The position numbers were made by a program, and so were the translations under genes. A DNA stretch of 7,039 nucleotides from Campylobacter sp. GTDB taxonomy: Bacteria; Campylobacterota; Campylobacteria; Campylobacterales; Campylobacteraceae. Numbering within the stretch: position 1 is the first letter of the stretch; each line of letters starts with the position of its first letter. Positions 1 through 5,143 of this stretch are shown here, in pieces. The notes under the pieces are model-generated. The model had not been told where the DNA came from, ran no database searches, and saw only the letters and a program-made list of their open reading frames with translations. Where the stretch lies: positions 1 to 7,039 of the forward strand of contig JAGAZK010000018.1 of assembly GCA_017940085.1 (NCBI GenBank), in the 5' to 3' direction.

Positions 1-329
1 TTATTTTTAGTTTGACTTTCTATTATGATATTATCAAATACTTTCAGACACAAAATTCTGCCGCTGCCAAGAGCTCCTTTATCAGAGTTTTTATCAGTCC
101 ATAGAGTTAAAAAAGATTCTATGTTTTCATCCGTAAATCCAATCCCGTTATCTTTCACAGAATAACTACTTATAATTTTTTTATCATCAATACTATAATG
201 ATTAACTTCTATATTGATTTCATCTGCTTCTGCTTGTATGGAATTGATTATAGCTTCATATAATGGTCGAAAAAAATCAATATTTCCGTATGCCAATTTT
301 TTGACAGCTTCTCTTAAATTTACTTTCAT
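1..329 (-). CDS. GHKL-fold (HSP90/histidine-kinase-like) ATPase, N-terminal part, cut by window edge
   Basis: An open frame reads from an ATG at 329 to the window edge without a stop, giving 109 codons of a longer protein. The N-terminal residues look like a Bergerat-fold ATP-binding domain. An N-box-like segment, YEAIINSIQAEA (24-35), holds the expected Glu and Asn (E25, N29). A G1 box, DNGIGF (60-65), is canonical. A glycine-rich lid-like segment, KGALGSGRI (84-92), is followed by LCLKVF, resembling the GxxGxGR...LKAF pattern of stand-alone GHKL ATPases. The start is supported by a purine-rich AGGATAGGTG just before the ATG and by a TATAAT box at 365-360. It lies 87 bases downstream of lrgB on the same strand, apparently with its own promoter. 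Family knowledge: such lone GHKL ATPases are often accessory genes, some in defence loci; that role here is only inference. The C-terminal domains, which would decide function, are outside the window. Confidence 0.8.
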   Translation of the reverse strand, partial: MKVNLREAVKKLAYGNIDFFRPLYEAIINSIQAEADEINIEVNHYSIDDKKIISSYSVKDNGIGFTDENIESFLTLWTDKNSDKGALGSGRILCLKVFDNIIIESQTKN

Positions 330-359
330 CACCTATCCTATGAAATAACAAAATTAGGA

Positions 360-365
360 ATTATA
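360..365 (-). promoter_or_regulatory. Candidate -10 box for the GHKL ATPase gene
   Basis: On the minus strand this reads TATAAT, preceded by AATAA and an AT-rich tract with runs of A and T. It sits about 30 bases before the ATG at 329, which would leave a leader of roughly 25 bases. Campylobacter sigma-70 promoters depend mainly on the -10 box, so the lack of a clear -35 is not a concern. In such AT-rich DNA a chance match is possible. Confidence 0.4.
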
Positions 366-392
366 TTATTAAAGTTTTACTTCAAATTTTAC

Positions 393-411
393 CATAAATA
401 CATAATTTATG
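393..411 (-). terminator. Weak AT-rich hairpin after lrgB, possible terminator
   Basis: CATAAAT (393-399) pairs with ATTTATG (405-411) around a 5-base loop, just beyond the lrgB stop codon at 417-419. On the minus strand it is followed by GTAAAATTTG, with no real U-tract. The stem holds only one G-C pair, so it would be weak. Position after the gene is the main support. Confidence 0.25.
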
Positions 412-416
412 TCTAG

Positions 417-1109
417 TTACAACATCATCGCAAAAATACTAGCTCCGATGACGGTTAGAAGACCTGTTATAGCTAGTGCAAGTGAAGCCATAGCGCCTTC
501 TATACTTCCCATTTCAATCGCTCTTGCCGTTCCCATTGCATGGCCTGCTGCACCAAGAGCTAAGCCCTTTGCTACGCTATTTTTCACACGAAAGATTTTA
601 AGCAACCACGCTCCGCACATATTGCCAAAAATCCCCGTGATAATCACAGAAGCCACCGTTATGGTTACCACGCCGCCTAATTTTTCACTAACGCCTATTG
701 CGATTGGGGCGGTTACGGACTTTGGCAGTAAGGTTACGAAAAATTCGTGATTTAAACCAAAAATCAAAGATAGTAAATAAATGCACAAAAGTCCGCCTAT
801 CACACCGCCGATAAGACCCGCCAAAATCGCACTTAGATTGTTTTTTAATAAATTTAACTGCTCATAAAGTGGCACGGCAAGGCACACAGTTAATGGCGTA
901 AGAAAAAAGCTGATATGTTTTGCACTATTTTCAAAGCTTTCATAAGGTATGTCAAAAACCAAAAGTGTGCCGATAACTAATAAATTTGAGATTAAAAGCG
1001 GGTTAAAAATAGCGAATTTAAGCCGTTTTTTGATAATCAAACTAAGCTGAAACGCTCCCAAACACAAAAACACGCCAAAAAATGCAGAATTTATCAAAAT
1101 TTCTTTCAT
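417..1109 (-). CDS. lrgB: LrgB/CidB/YohK-family membrane protein
   Basis: A 230-residue, very hydrophobic protein of the usual length for the LrgB/YohK family. Hydrophobic stretches lie near residues 5-26, 35-52, 66-82, 93-118, 146-170 and 205-229, consistent with an inner-membrane protein of six or more segments. Two family signatures are visible: LPKSVTAPIA (128-137) and GLALGAAGHAMGTARA (182-197), which match what I recall of E. coli YohK. The start codon overlaps the lrgA stop as ATGA (1109-1106), with AAAGGA about six bases upstream inside lrgA, so the two are probably translationally coupled. Family knowledge: LrgA/LrgB pairs were first described as modulators of murein hydrolase activity in Staphylococcus; relatives include a bacterial pyruvate transporter (B. 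subtilis PftAB) and the plant plastid glycolate/glycerate transporter PLGG1. Which substrate applies here cannot be told from sequence. Confidence 0.9.
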   Translation of the reverse strand: MKEILINSAFFGVFLCLGAFQLSLIIKKRLKFAIFNPLLISNLLVIGTLLVFDIPYESFENSAKHISFFLTPLTVCLAVPLYEQLNLLKNNLSAILAGLIGGVIGGLLCIYLLSLIFGLNHEFFVTLLPKSVTAPIAIGVSEKLGGVVTITVASVIITGIFGNMCGAWLLKIFRVKNSVAKGLALGAAGHAMGTARAIEMGSIEGAMASLALAITGLLTVIGASIFAMML

Positions 1110-1546
1110 TTTTCGTCCTTTTTGGTGGAATTTGCGTTGGAATTTGATGAATTTTCATCTAAATTTGACGACTTTTTATATAAATTTTCTTTAATTTTTT
1201 TGAGATTTTTATTGTAAAAATATTGTGCGATAATACCGCAACTAGCGATAACTACGGCGGTTGAAAGTATCGTTATGACGATAAATGGGGCTAAATTTGC
1301 TAAAAGCAAATCCCCTGCTACCAAAATCCCAGCCCCTGCTGGGATAAAAATCACAGGCATAATCTCTATGAAAAATGCCGCACTCTCACGCACGGCAGAG
1401 ATTTTGATGATTTTAAAATAAAACGCCAAAAACATTATGCTAAGCCCATAAATACTAGCAGGAATTGGAGCCGGTATGATATGCGCTAAAATTTCAGCCA
1501 AAAAACTGATCGTGATGATGATTGAAAACTGCCCTAAATATTTCAT
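1106..1546 (-). CDS. lrgA: LrgA/CidA/YohJ-family holin-like membrane protein
   Basis: A protein of 146 residues from the ATG at 1546. An in-frame TTG at 1558 would add four residues, but nothing like a ribosome binding site precedes it. The ATG has only a weak AAAGA upstream. Four hydrophobic segments lie near residues 6-24, 29-46, 62-78 and 85-110, the usual number for CidA/LrgA proteins. The family motif around PAPIPASIYGL (25-35) and the short IPAGAGIL (68-75) are clear. After the last segment comes a hydrophilic tail of about 34 residues (113-146), lysine-rich and then Ser/Asn-rich low complexity, which is long for the family. It is the first gene of a two-gene operon with lrgB, the usual arrangement. 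LrgA is the small partner subunit of LrgB in the membrane. No LytS/LytR-type regulator is encoded in this window. Confidence 0.87.
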   Translation of the reverse strand: MKYLGQFSIIITISFLAEILAHIIPAPIPASIYGLSIMFLAFYFKIIKISAVRESAAFFIEIMPVIFIPAGAGILVAGDLLLANLAPFIVITILSTAVVIASCGIIAQYFYNKNLKKIKENLYKKSSNLDENSSNSNANSTKKDEK

Positions 1547-1576
1547 AATCTTTGTCAAATTTGTTTAAATTGCGAG

Positions 1577-1582
1577 ATTTTA
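1577..1582 (-). promoter_or_regulatory. Candidate -10 box of the lrgAB operon
   Basis: The minus strand reads TTATTTGTAGTAAAATC, with TAAAAT as the -10 hexamer and a T-rich, TG-containing stretch just upstream, as in Campylobacter housekeeping promoters. It would start transcription about 24 bases before the ATG at 1546, which also supports that start over the upstream TTG. Confidence 0.5.
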
Positions 1583-1603
1583 CTACAAATAATTAAATTT
1601 TGT

Positions 1604-1629
1604 TGTCATACTAAGAGAGTGGAGTATCT
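1604..1629 (+). repeat. TGTCAT...GTATCT dispersed-type repeat, copy A (degenerate)
   Basis: This copy begins TGTCATACTAAG and ends AGTATCT. With its flanks it aligns to copy B: TTGTCAT at the left and AGTATCTAATAAATTT (16 bases) at the right are identical, with only the middle differing and one base shorter. The internal ATGCT-A-AGCAT palindrome seen in copy B is broken here. Two matching flanks about 210 bases apart cannot be explained by coding constraint. Confidence 0.65.
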
Positions 1630-1678
1630 AATAAATTTATTCAAATTTGCCTTAATTCTCCCTAGTTCGGTTTTGAAT

Positions 1679-1755
1679 TAAATTAAATTTTTGGCAGTTT
1701 CTGCAGTTATACACGCTCAAGTTCGCTCCTTTGAAACCGCCAAAAATTTAATTTA
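1679..1755. repeat. Large inverted repeat, 23-bp arms with one mismatch, 31-base loop
   Basis: Arm 1679-1701 is the reverse complement of arm 1733-1755 except for one mismatch (A1696 opposite C1738). The arms run from an AT-rich outer part (TTTTTGGC against GCCAAAAA) to an inner GTTTC/GAAAC. The loop is 1702-1732. A 22-of-23 match is beyond what the AT bias easily yields, because nine of the pairs form the mixed-sequence inner part. No U-tract follows on either strand, so it is not a standard terminator. It could be a miniature element, a recombination remnant or a structured RNA. Confidence 0.7.
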
Positions 1756-1815
1756 CTCCACACAATCTGTCTTGAATATTTTTCAAAAATACAGCGAGTT
1801 TAAAATACAGTGTTT

Positions 1816-1842
1816 TGTCATGCTAAGCATAGCAAAGTATCT
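1816..1842 (+). repeat. TGTCAT...GTATCT dispersed-type repeat, copy B
   Basis: A 27-base unit that starts TGTCATGCTAAGCATAGC and ends AAAGTATCT. It contains the small palindrome ATGCT-A-AGCAT (1820-1830). It resembles, at about 21 of 27 positions, a repeat I remember from many unrelated bacterial genomes that starts TGTCATTCTGAGCGAAGCG and ends AAGAATCT. That comparison is from memory. Copy A upstream shares its flanks. Confidence 0.65.
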
Positions 1843-1848
1843 AATAAA

Positions 1849-1872
1849 TTTGAGAGTAAATTTACTCTCAAA
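1849..1872 (-). terminator. 24-base perfect palindrome over the prs stop codon, probable terminator
   Basis: Twelve bases (1849-1860, TTTGAGAGTAAA) are exactly the reverse complement of the next twelve (1861-1872). As RNA on the minus strand the arms would pair over about ten base pairs with a small AU loop, followed by AAAUUUAUUAG, so the U-tract is poor. The prs stop codon (1870-1868) lies inside the stem. Position at the end of prs suggests a termination or 3'-end stabilising hairpin. Confidence 0.5.
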
Positions 1873-2794
1873 ACATACTATTAACGCTTTCGTTGTGATA
1901 AACTCTTCTTATGACTTCCCCAAAATGCGGTGCTACGCTGATAATTTTGATTTTTTCGCTTGTTTGTTTGAGTGGGATTGTATCAGTTACTAAAAGTTCA
2001 TCTAATGCACCATTATTTATTCTCTCATACGCTGGTCCGCTCAAAACTGGGTGAGTGCAAAATGCCATTACGCTTGTGGCACCTTGTTCTTTAAATGCAG
2101 CTGCGGCTTTTACGATAGTTCCAGCTGTATCGATGATGTCATCAACTAAAATCACATCTTTGCCATCAACATCGCCAATTATATTCATCACTTCGCTTTC
2201 ATTGGCCTTTTCGCGGCGTTTATCCACGATAGCCAAATCTAAATTTAGTGATTTTGCCAAAGATCTTGCTCTTGCGATACCGCCTATATCAGGACTTGCG
2301 ACAATTGGATTTTTGAGATTTTTATTTTTGACATAATTTACAAAAACAGTCGTGCCATATAAGTTATCAACTGGAATATCAAAAAATCCTTGAATTTGAC
2401 CTGCGTGAAGATCCATAGTGATTACTCTATCGACTCCAGCTGTTTGGATTATATTTGCTACAAGTTTAGCAGTAATTGGCACTCTTGGAGCGGCTTTTCT
2501 ATCTTGTCTAGCATAGCCAAAATATGGAATTACAGCATTTATCGTGCTCGCACTGCTTCGCTTCAAAGCGTCAGTTAGCACTAAAAGCTCCATTAAATTT
2601 ACATTTGCAGGAGCACAGGTCGGTTGGATAATAAAAACATCTTTGCCACGCACACTTTCGCCGATTTGAACGCTAATTTCACCATCGCTAAATCTTTTTA
2701 TAATAGCATCACTTAAGGGAATCCCTAAATATTTCGCAACCATTTTTGAAAATTCTAGATTTGCCGTGCCTGAGAAGATTTTGTAGCCACGCAT
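1868..2794 (-). CDS. prs: Ribose-phosphate pyrophosphokinase (PRPP synthetase)
   Basis: A cytosolic enzyme that makes 5-phosphoribosyl 1-diphosphate from ribose 5-phosphate and ATP, feeding purine, pyrimidine, histidine, tryptophan and NAD synthesis. The 308 residues are full length for class I bacterial Prs. Visible landmarks in order: the ATP-site segment YARQDRK (94-100), the metal and substrate segment DLHAGQIQGFF (128-138), the catalytic flexible-loop residues DKRRE (191-195), and the PRPP-binding loop VDDIIDTAGT (217-226). The ATG at 2794 is preceded by AAAAGG at a spacing of six bases, and a TAAAAT box lies about 30 bases upstream. It is transcribed divergently from pyrBC across a 101-base gap. 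Its product is consumed at the orotate step of the same pyrimidine pathway. Identification is secure. Confidence 0.97.
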   Translation of the reverse strand: MRGYKIFSGTANLEFSKMVAKYLGIPLSDAIIKRFSDGEISVQIGESVRGKDVFIIQPTCAPANVNLMELLVLTDALKRSSASTINAVIPYFGYARQDRKAAPRVPITAKLVANIIQTAGVDRVITMDLHAGQIQGFFDIPVDNLYGTTVFVNYVKNKNLKNPIVASPDIGGIARARSLAKSLNLDLAIVDKRREKANESEVMNIIGDVDGKDVILVDDIIDTAGTIVKAAAAFKEQGATSVMAFCTHPVLSGPAYERINNGALDELLVTDTIPLKQTSEKIKIISVAPHFGEVIRRVYHNESVNSMF

Positions 2795-2823
2795 TTTTTG
2801 CCTTTTGTGGAAAAATTTGGGAA

Positions 2824-2829
2824 ATTTTA
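2824..2829 (-). promoter_or_regulatory. Candidate -10 box of prs
   Basis: The minus strand reads AAGTTAAAATTTCCC, with TAAAAT placed to start transcription roughly 23 bases before the prs ATG. The sequence is AT-rich on all sides, so the exact hexamer is uncertain. Confidence 0.4.
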
Positions 2830-2860
2830 ACTTAAATTTGCTTAAAAAATAAGTTATATT

Positions 2861-2876
2861 TTTGTAAAATTACAAA
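2861..2876. repeat. Inverted repeat overlapping the pyrB -10 box
   Basis: TTTGTA (2861-2866) and TACAAA (2871-2876) form a perfect dyad separated by AAAT. The dyad covers the candidate pyrB -10 hexamer. It could be a binding site for a regulator or a chance match in AT-rich DNA. No known operator is recognised. Confidence 0.35.
2865..2870 (+). promoter_or_regulatory. Candidate -10 box of the pyrBC operon
   Basis: The plus strand reads ATATTTTTGTAAAATTAC, a TAAAAT hexamer directly behind a T-run ending in TG, the pattern of Campylobacter sigma-70 promoters. Transcription would begin about 19 bases before the ATG at 2896, leaving room for the AGGA ribosome binding site at 2887-2890 but none for a leader-peptide attenuator. 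Confidence 0.5.
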
Positions 2877-2895
2877 TAAAATTTTTAGGAAAAAG

Positions 2896-3804
2896 ATGAA
2901 AAAAGATCTTATAAGCACTGAAAATTTAAGCAAAAGCGAGATTTTGGATCTAATAAAATCCGCAAAAGAGTTCAAAAAGCTAAACAAAACCGCTGTTAAA
3001 AAAGTGGATTTGTTAAAAGGTGTGAGCGTTATAAATGCGTTTTTTGAAAACTCCACCCGCACAAGGACGAGTTTTGAGTTAGCTGCAAAAAGACTTGGGG
3101 CTGATATAATAAATTTTTCTCCAAGTAGTTCAAGCACACAAAAAGGCGAAACTTTAATCGATACGATTAAAAATATCGAATCTATGCAAAGCGATTTTTT
3201 TGTAATTCGGCATTTTAGCTCAGGTGTGGCGAAATTTGTAGCAAAAAATACAAAAGCCCATGTCATCAACGCAGGAGACGGCTGCAACGAGCACCCCACT
3301 CAAGCACTTTTAGATATTTTTACTATGCAAGAAAAATTTGGCGAAATAAAAGGATTAAATGTCGCAATAATCGGCGATATTTTTCACTCAAGAGTAGCAA
3401 GATCAAATATTTATGCTCTTAAAAAACTAGGAGCAAATATACGGCTTTTTGGGCCACCGATGACACTTAGGTGGGCTGAGGTTTTTGGTTGTAAGATTTG
3501 CAAAAACATAAAAGAAGCTTTGGATAAGGTTGATTGTATAATTATGCTAAGAATCCAACTAGAACGCCAAAATAACGAAGTCGGCTACCCAAGTGAATAT
3601 CCAAAATATTTTGGATTAAATTTAGATAATCTCAAATTTGCTAACAAAAATGCTCTTATATTACACCCTGGTCCAGTAAATAGGGGAGTAGAAATGGATA
3701 GCGAAGTAATGGATAAATATTCAAGCGTTTTTGAACAAGTAGAAAATGGAGTTGCTATGAGAATGGCTGTTTTGAAAATGCTTCACAACTCAAAGGCAAA
3801 ATAA
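2896..3804 (+). CDS. pyrB: Aspartate carbamoyltransferase, catalytic subunit
   Basis: Catalyses carbamoyl phosphate plus aspartate to N-carbamoyl-aspartate, the committed step of de novo pyrimidine synthesis, in the cytosol. The 302 residues match the family's usual length. Landmarks: the carbamoyl-phosphate loop FFENSTRTRTSFE (49-61), the mobile 80s loop SSSSTQKGET (77-86) supplied in trans to the neighbouring subunit of the trimer, HPTQALLD (133-140), GDIFHSRVARSN (160-171), the aspartate-site LRIQLER (218-224), and HPGPVNRGVEMD (257-268). The pattern is aspartate rather than ornithine carbamoyltransferase. AGGA at 2887-2890 precedes the ATG by five bases. The stop codon overlaps the pyrC start by one base (TAATG). 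No regulatory subunit gene pyrI is adjacent, so the E. coli type of nucleotide control is not shown here. Confidence 0.97.
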   Translation: MKKDLISTENLSKSEILDLIKSAKEFKKLNKTAVKKVDLLKGVSVINAFFENSTRTRTSFELAAKRLGADIINFSPSSSSTQKGETLIDTIKNIESMQSDFFVIRHFSSGVAKFVAKNTKAHVINAGDGCNEHPTQALLDIFTMQEKFGEIKGLNVAIIGDIFHSRVARSNIYALKKLGANIRLFGPPMTLRWAEVFGCKICKNIKEALDKVDCIIMLRIQLERQNNEVGYPSEYPKYFGLNLDNLKFANKNALILHPGPVNRGVEMDSEVMDKYSSVFEQVENGVAMRMAVLKMLHNSKAK

Positions 3805-5072
3805 TGAAAATTTTAATTAAAAACGGCACGATAATAAATTTTGACAGCACTCAAAAAGCAAATGTTTTGATTGAAAATGGCAAAATCGCTCAAATTTGCA
3901 AAACAGAGCCAAAAGCTGACAAAGTCATAGACACTAAAGGAAAATTGATTTTTCCGGGTTTGATTGATATTCATGTGCATTTTAGAGATCCTGGACTTAC
4001 TTACAAAGAAGACATAATCACTGGCTCTAAAGCAGCGGTTGCTGGCGGAGTAACTACTTGCTGTGCTATGGCAAATACCAAGCCAATCAACGATAGCACG
4101 ATGATTACAAAATATATGATAGACAAAGCAAATTCGCTCGGACTTATAGATTTGCTTCCGGTTGGAGCTGTGAGTTCTGATTTTAAAGGTGAGCAAATCA
4201 CAAATATGGGAAATTTAAAACAAGCTGGTTGTGCGTATTTCAGCGATGATGGACTTCCTGTGGTAAGTAGCGATGTGATGAGAGCTGCACTTGAATATTC
4301 AGCATTTCACGGCTCATTTATATCTAGCCACTCTCAAGATTGCTCACTAAGTCCATGTGGGCATATGAACGAAGGCAAGGTGTCTATGAAACTAGGGATC
4401 AACGGAATGCCACGAGAGCAAGAAGAAATTATGATTAGCAGAGATATGCTTTTAGCTAAATTAACTGGCGGTCATATTCATATAGCTCATATAAGTTCAG
4501 CATATAGTCTAAAACTTGTCCAAATGGCAAAAAATCAAGGTATAAATATTACTTGCGAAGTTACGCCTCATCATTTTACACTTAGCGAAGATGATATTGG
4601 GCAGTATGATACAAACTACAAAATGTCGCCACCACTTCGCACAAAAGACGATGTTAAAGCTATGCAAGAAGGATTAAAAAGCGGATTAATTGATATGATT
4701 GCCACAGATCACGCCCCGCATAGTAATGATGATAAATTTACTGAATTTGACAAAGCTCCATTTGGGATTATTGGACTTCAAACTTTAGTTCCACTTACTT
4801 TAAATCTTGTAAATAAAAAAATAATCACACTCAACGATATGGCAAGACTTTGTTCTAAAAATCCAGCAAATTTGTTAAATTTAACTGACAAAGGTGAGAT
4901 AAAAGTTGGTTTCAAAGCCGATATTGCTATAATTGATCCAAATTTAGAATATATTTATGATGCTAAATTAAATAAATCCAAATCTCAAAATTCTCCATTT
5001 TTTGGCAAAAAACTCAAAGGTCTAAATGTCCTAACCATAAAAAATGGCAAGATTGTGTATCAATACAATTAA
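3804..5072 (+). CDS. pyrC: Dihydroorotase, class I (long form)
   Basis: A zinc-dependent amidohydrolase that cyclises N-carbamoyl-aspartate to dihydroorotate, the step after PyrB. The 422 residues and motif pattern fit class I dihydroorotases (about 425 residues), not the shorter class II type of E. coli. Metal-ligand candidates are in place: H57 and H59 in DIHVHFRDPG (55-64), D149 in FSDDG, H176 in SSHSQD, H229 in HIAHISS, and D302 in ATDHAPHS. The Asp at 149 corresponds to the bridging aspartate that replaces carboxylated lysine in class I enzymes. All key residues are present, so it is probably active and not an inactive pseudo-dihydroorotase. AAAGG (3792-3796) within the end of pyrB serves as ribosome binding site, and the 1-base overlap suggests coupled translation. 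Some genomes of the group call this form pyrC2 because a class II gene may exist elsewhere. Confidence 0.95.
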   Translation: MKILIKNGTIINFDSTQKANVLIENGKIAQICKTEPKADKVIDTKGKLIFPGLIDIHVHFRDPGLTYKEDIITGSKAAVAGGVTTCCAMANTKPINDSTMITKYMIDKANSLGLIDLLPVGAVSSDFKGEQITNMGNLKQAGCAYFSDDGLPVVSSDVMRAALEYSAFHGSFISSHSQDCSLSPCGHMNEGKVSMKLGINGMPREQEEIMISRDMLLAKLTGGHIHIAHISSAYSLKLVQMAKNQGINITCEVTPHHFTLSEDDIGQYDTNYKMSPPLRTKDDVKAMQEGLKSGLIDMIATDHAPHSNDDKFTEFDKAPFGIIGLQTLVPLTLNLVNKKIITLNDMARLCSKNPANLLNLTDKGEIKVGFKADIAIIDPNLEYIYDAKLNKSKSQNSPFFGKKLKGLNVLTIKNGKIVYQYN

Positions 5073-5079
5073 ATTTTGA

Positions 5080-5110
5080 TTTAGCCAATTTTTATTAAAA
5101 TTTGGCTAAA
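5080..5110 (+). terminator. Hairpin after pyrC, possible pyrBC terminator
   Basis: TTTAGCCAA (5080-5088) pairs with TTGGCTAAA (5102-5110). After one T-T mismatch, TTTT (5090-5093) pairs with AAAA (5097-5100) around a 3-base loop, giving 13 pairs in total. It begins eight bases after the pyrC stop. No U-tract follows (AUCCCUAUUUC), so termination may be partial and read-through into gyrA is possible. Confidence 0.5.
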
Positions 5111-5112
5111 AT
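5107..5112 (+). promoter_or_regulatory. Candidate -10 box of gyrA
   Basis: The sequence AAAATTTGGCTAAAATCCC offers TAAAAT as -10 behind a T-run and TGG, and would start transcription about 25 bases before the gyrA ATG. Four of its six bases belong to the right arm of the pyrC hairpin, so promoter and hairpin share sequence. Confidence 0.45.
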
Positions 5113-5143
5113 CCCTATTTCAATATACTTTTCAAGGATTTCC

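Larger units (their letters stand above)
1559..1867. other. Repeat-rich non-coding region between prs and lrgA
   Basis: No convincing gene is present in these roughly 310 bases. The plus-strand open frame that crosses it (1691-1993) lacks a normal start and half overlaps prs. The stretch holds the lrgA promoter, two copies of a TGTCAT...GTATCT repeat, a 23-bp inverted repeat with a 31-base loop, a small TATTTTT-C-AAAAATA palindrome at 1777-1791, and the palindrome closing prs. These features suggest a landing place for small repeats or mobile-element remnants. No transposase fragment or tRNA is seen. Confidence 0.7.

Noticed and set aside
409..750. Plus-strand open frame opposite lrgB
   Set aside because: It is antisense to a clear LrgB family protein with conserved motifs; no ribosome binding site and no recognisable protein.
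1546..1558. TTG start for lrgA four codons upstream
   Set aside because: No ribosome binding site precedes it, and the ATG at 1546 fits the predicted promoter and typical family N-terminus better.
1603..1872. CRISPR array or tRNA-associated attachment site
   Set aside because: Only two imperfect repeat copies about 210 bases apart with no regular spacers, and no tRNA or integrase is visible.
1691..1993. Plus-strand open frame of about 100 codons across the repeat region
   Set aside because: It has no ATG start or ribosome binding site, runs through the inverted repeat and repeat B, and its second half is antisense to prs.
2832..3299. Minus-strand open frame opposite pyrB
   Set aside because: Antisense shadow of the conserved aspartate carbamoyltransferase; its composition mirrors the coding strand.
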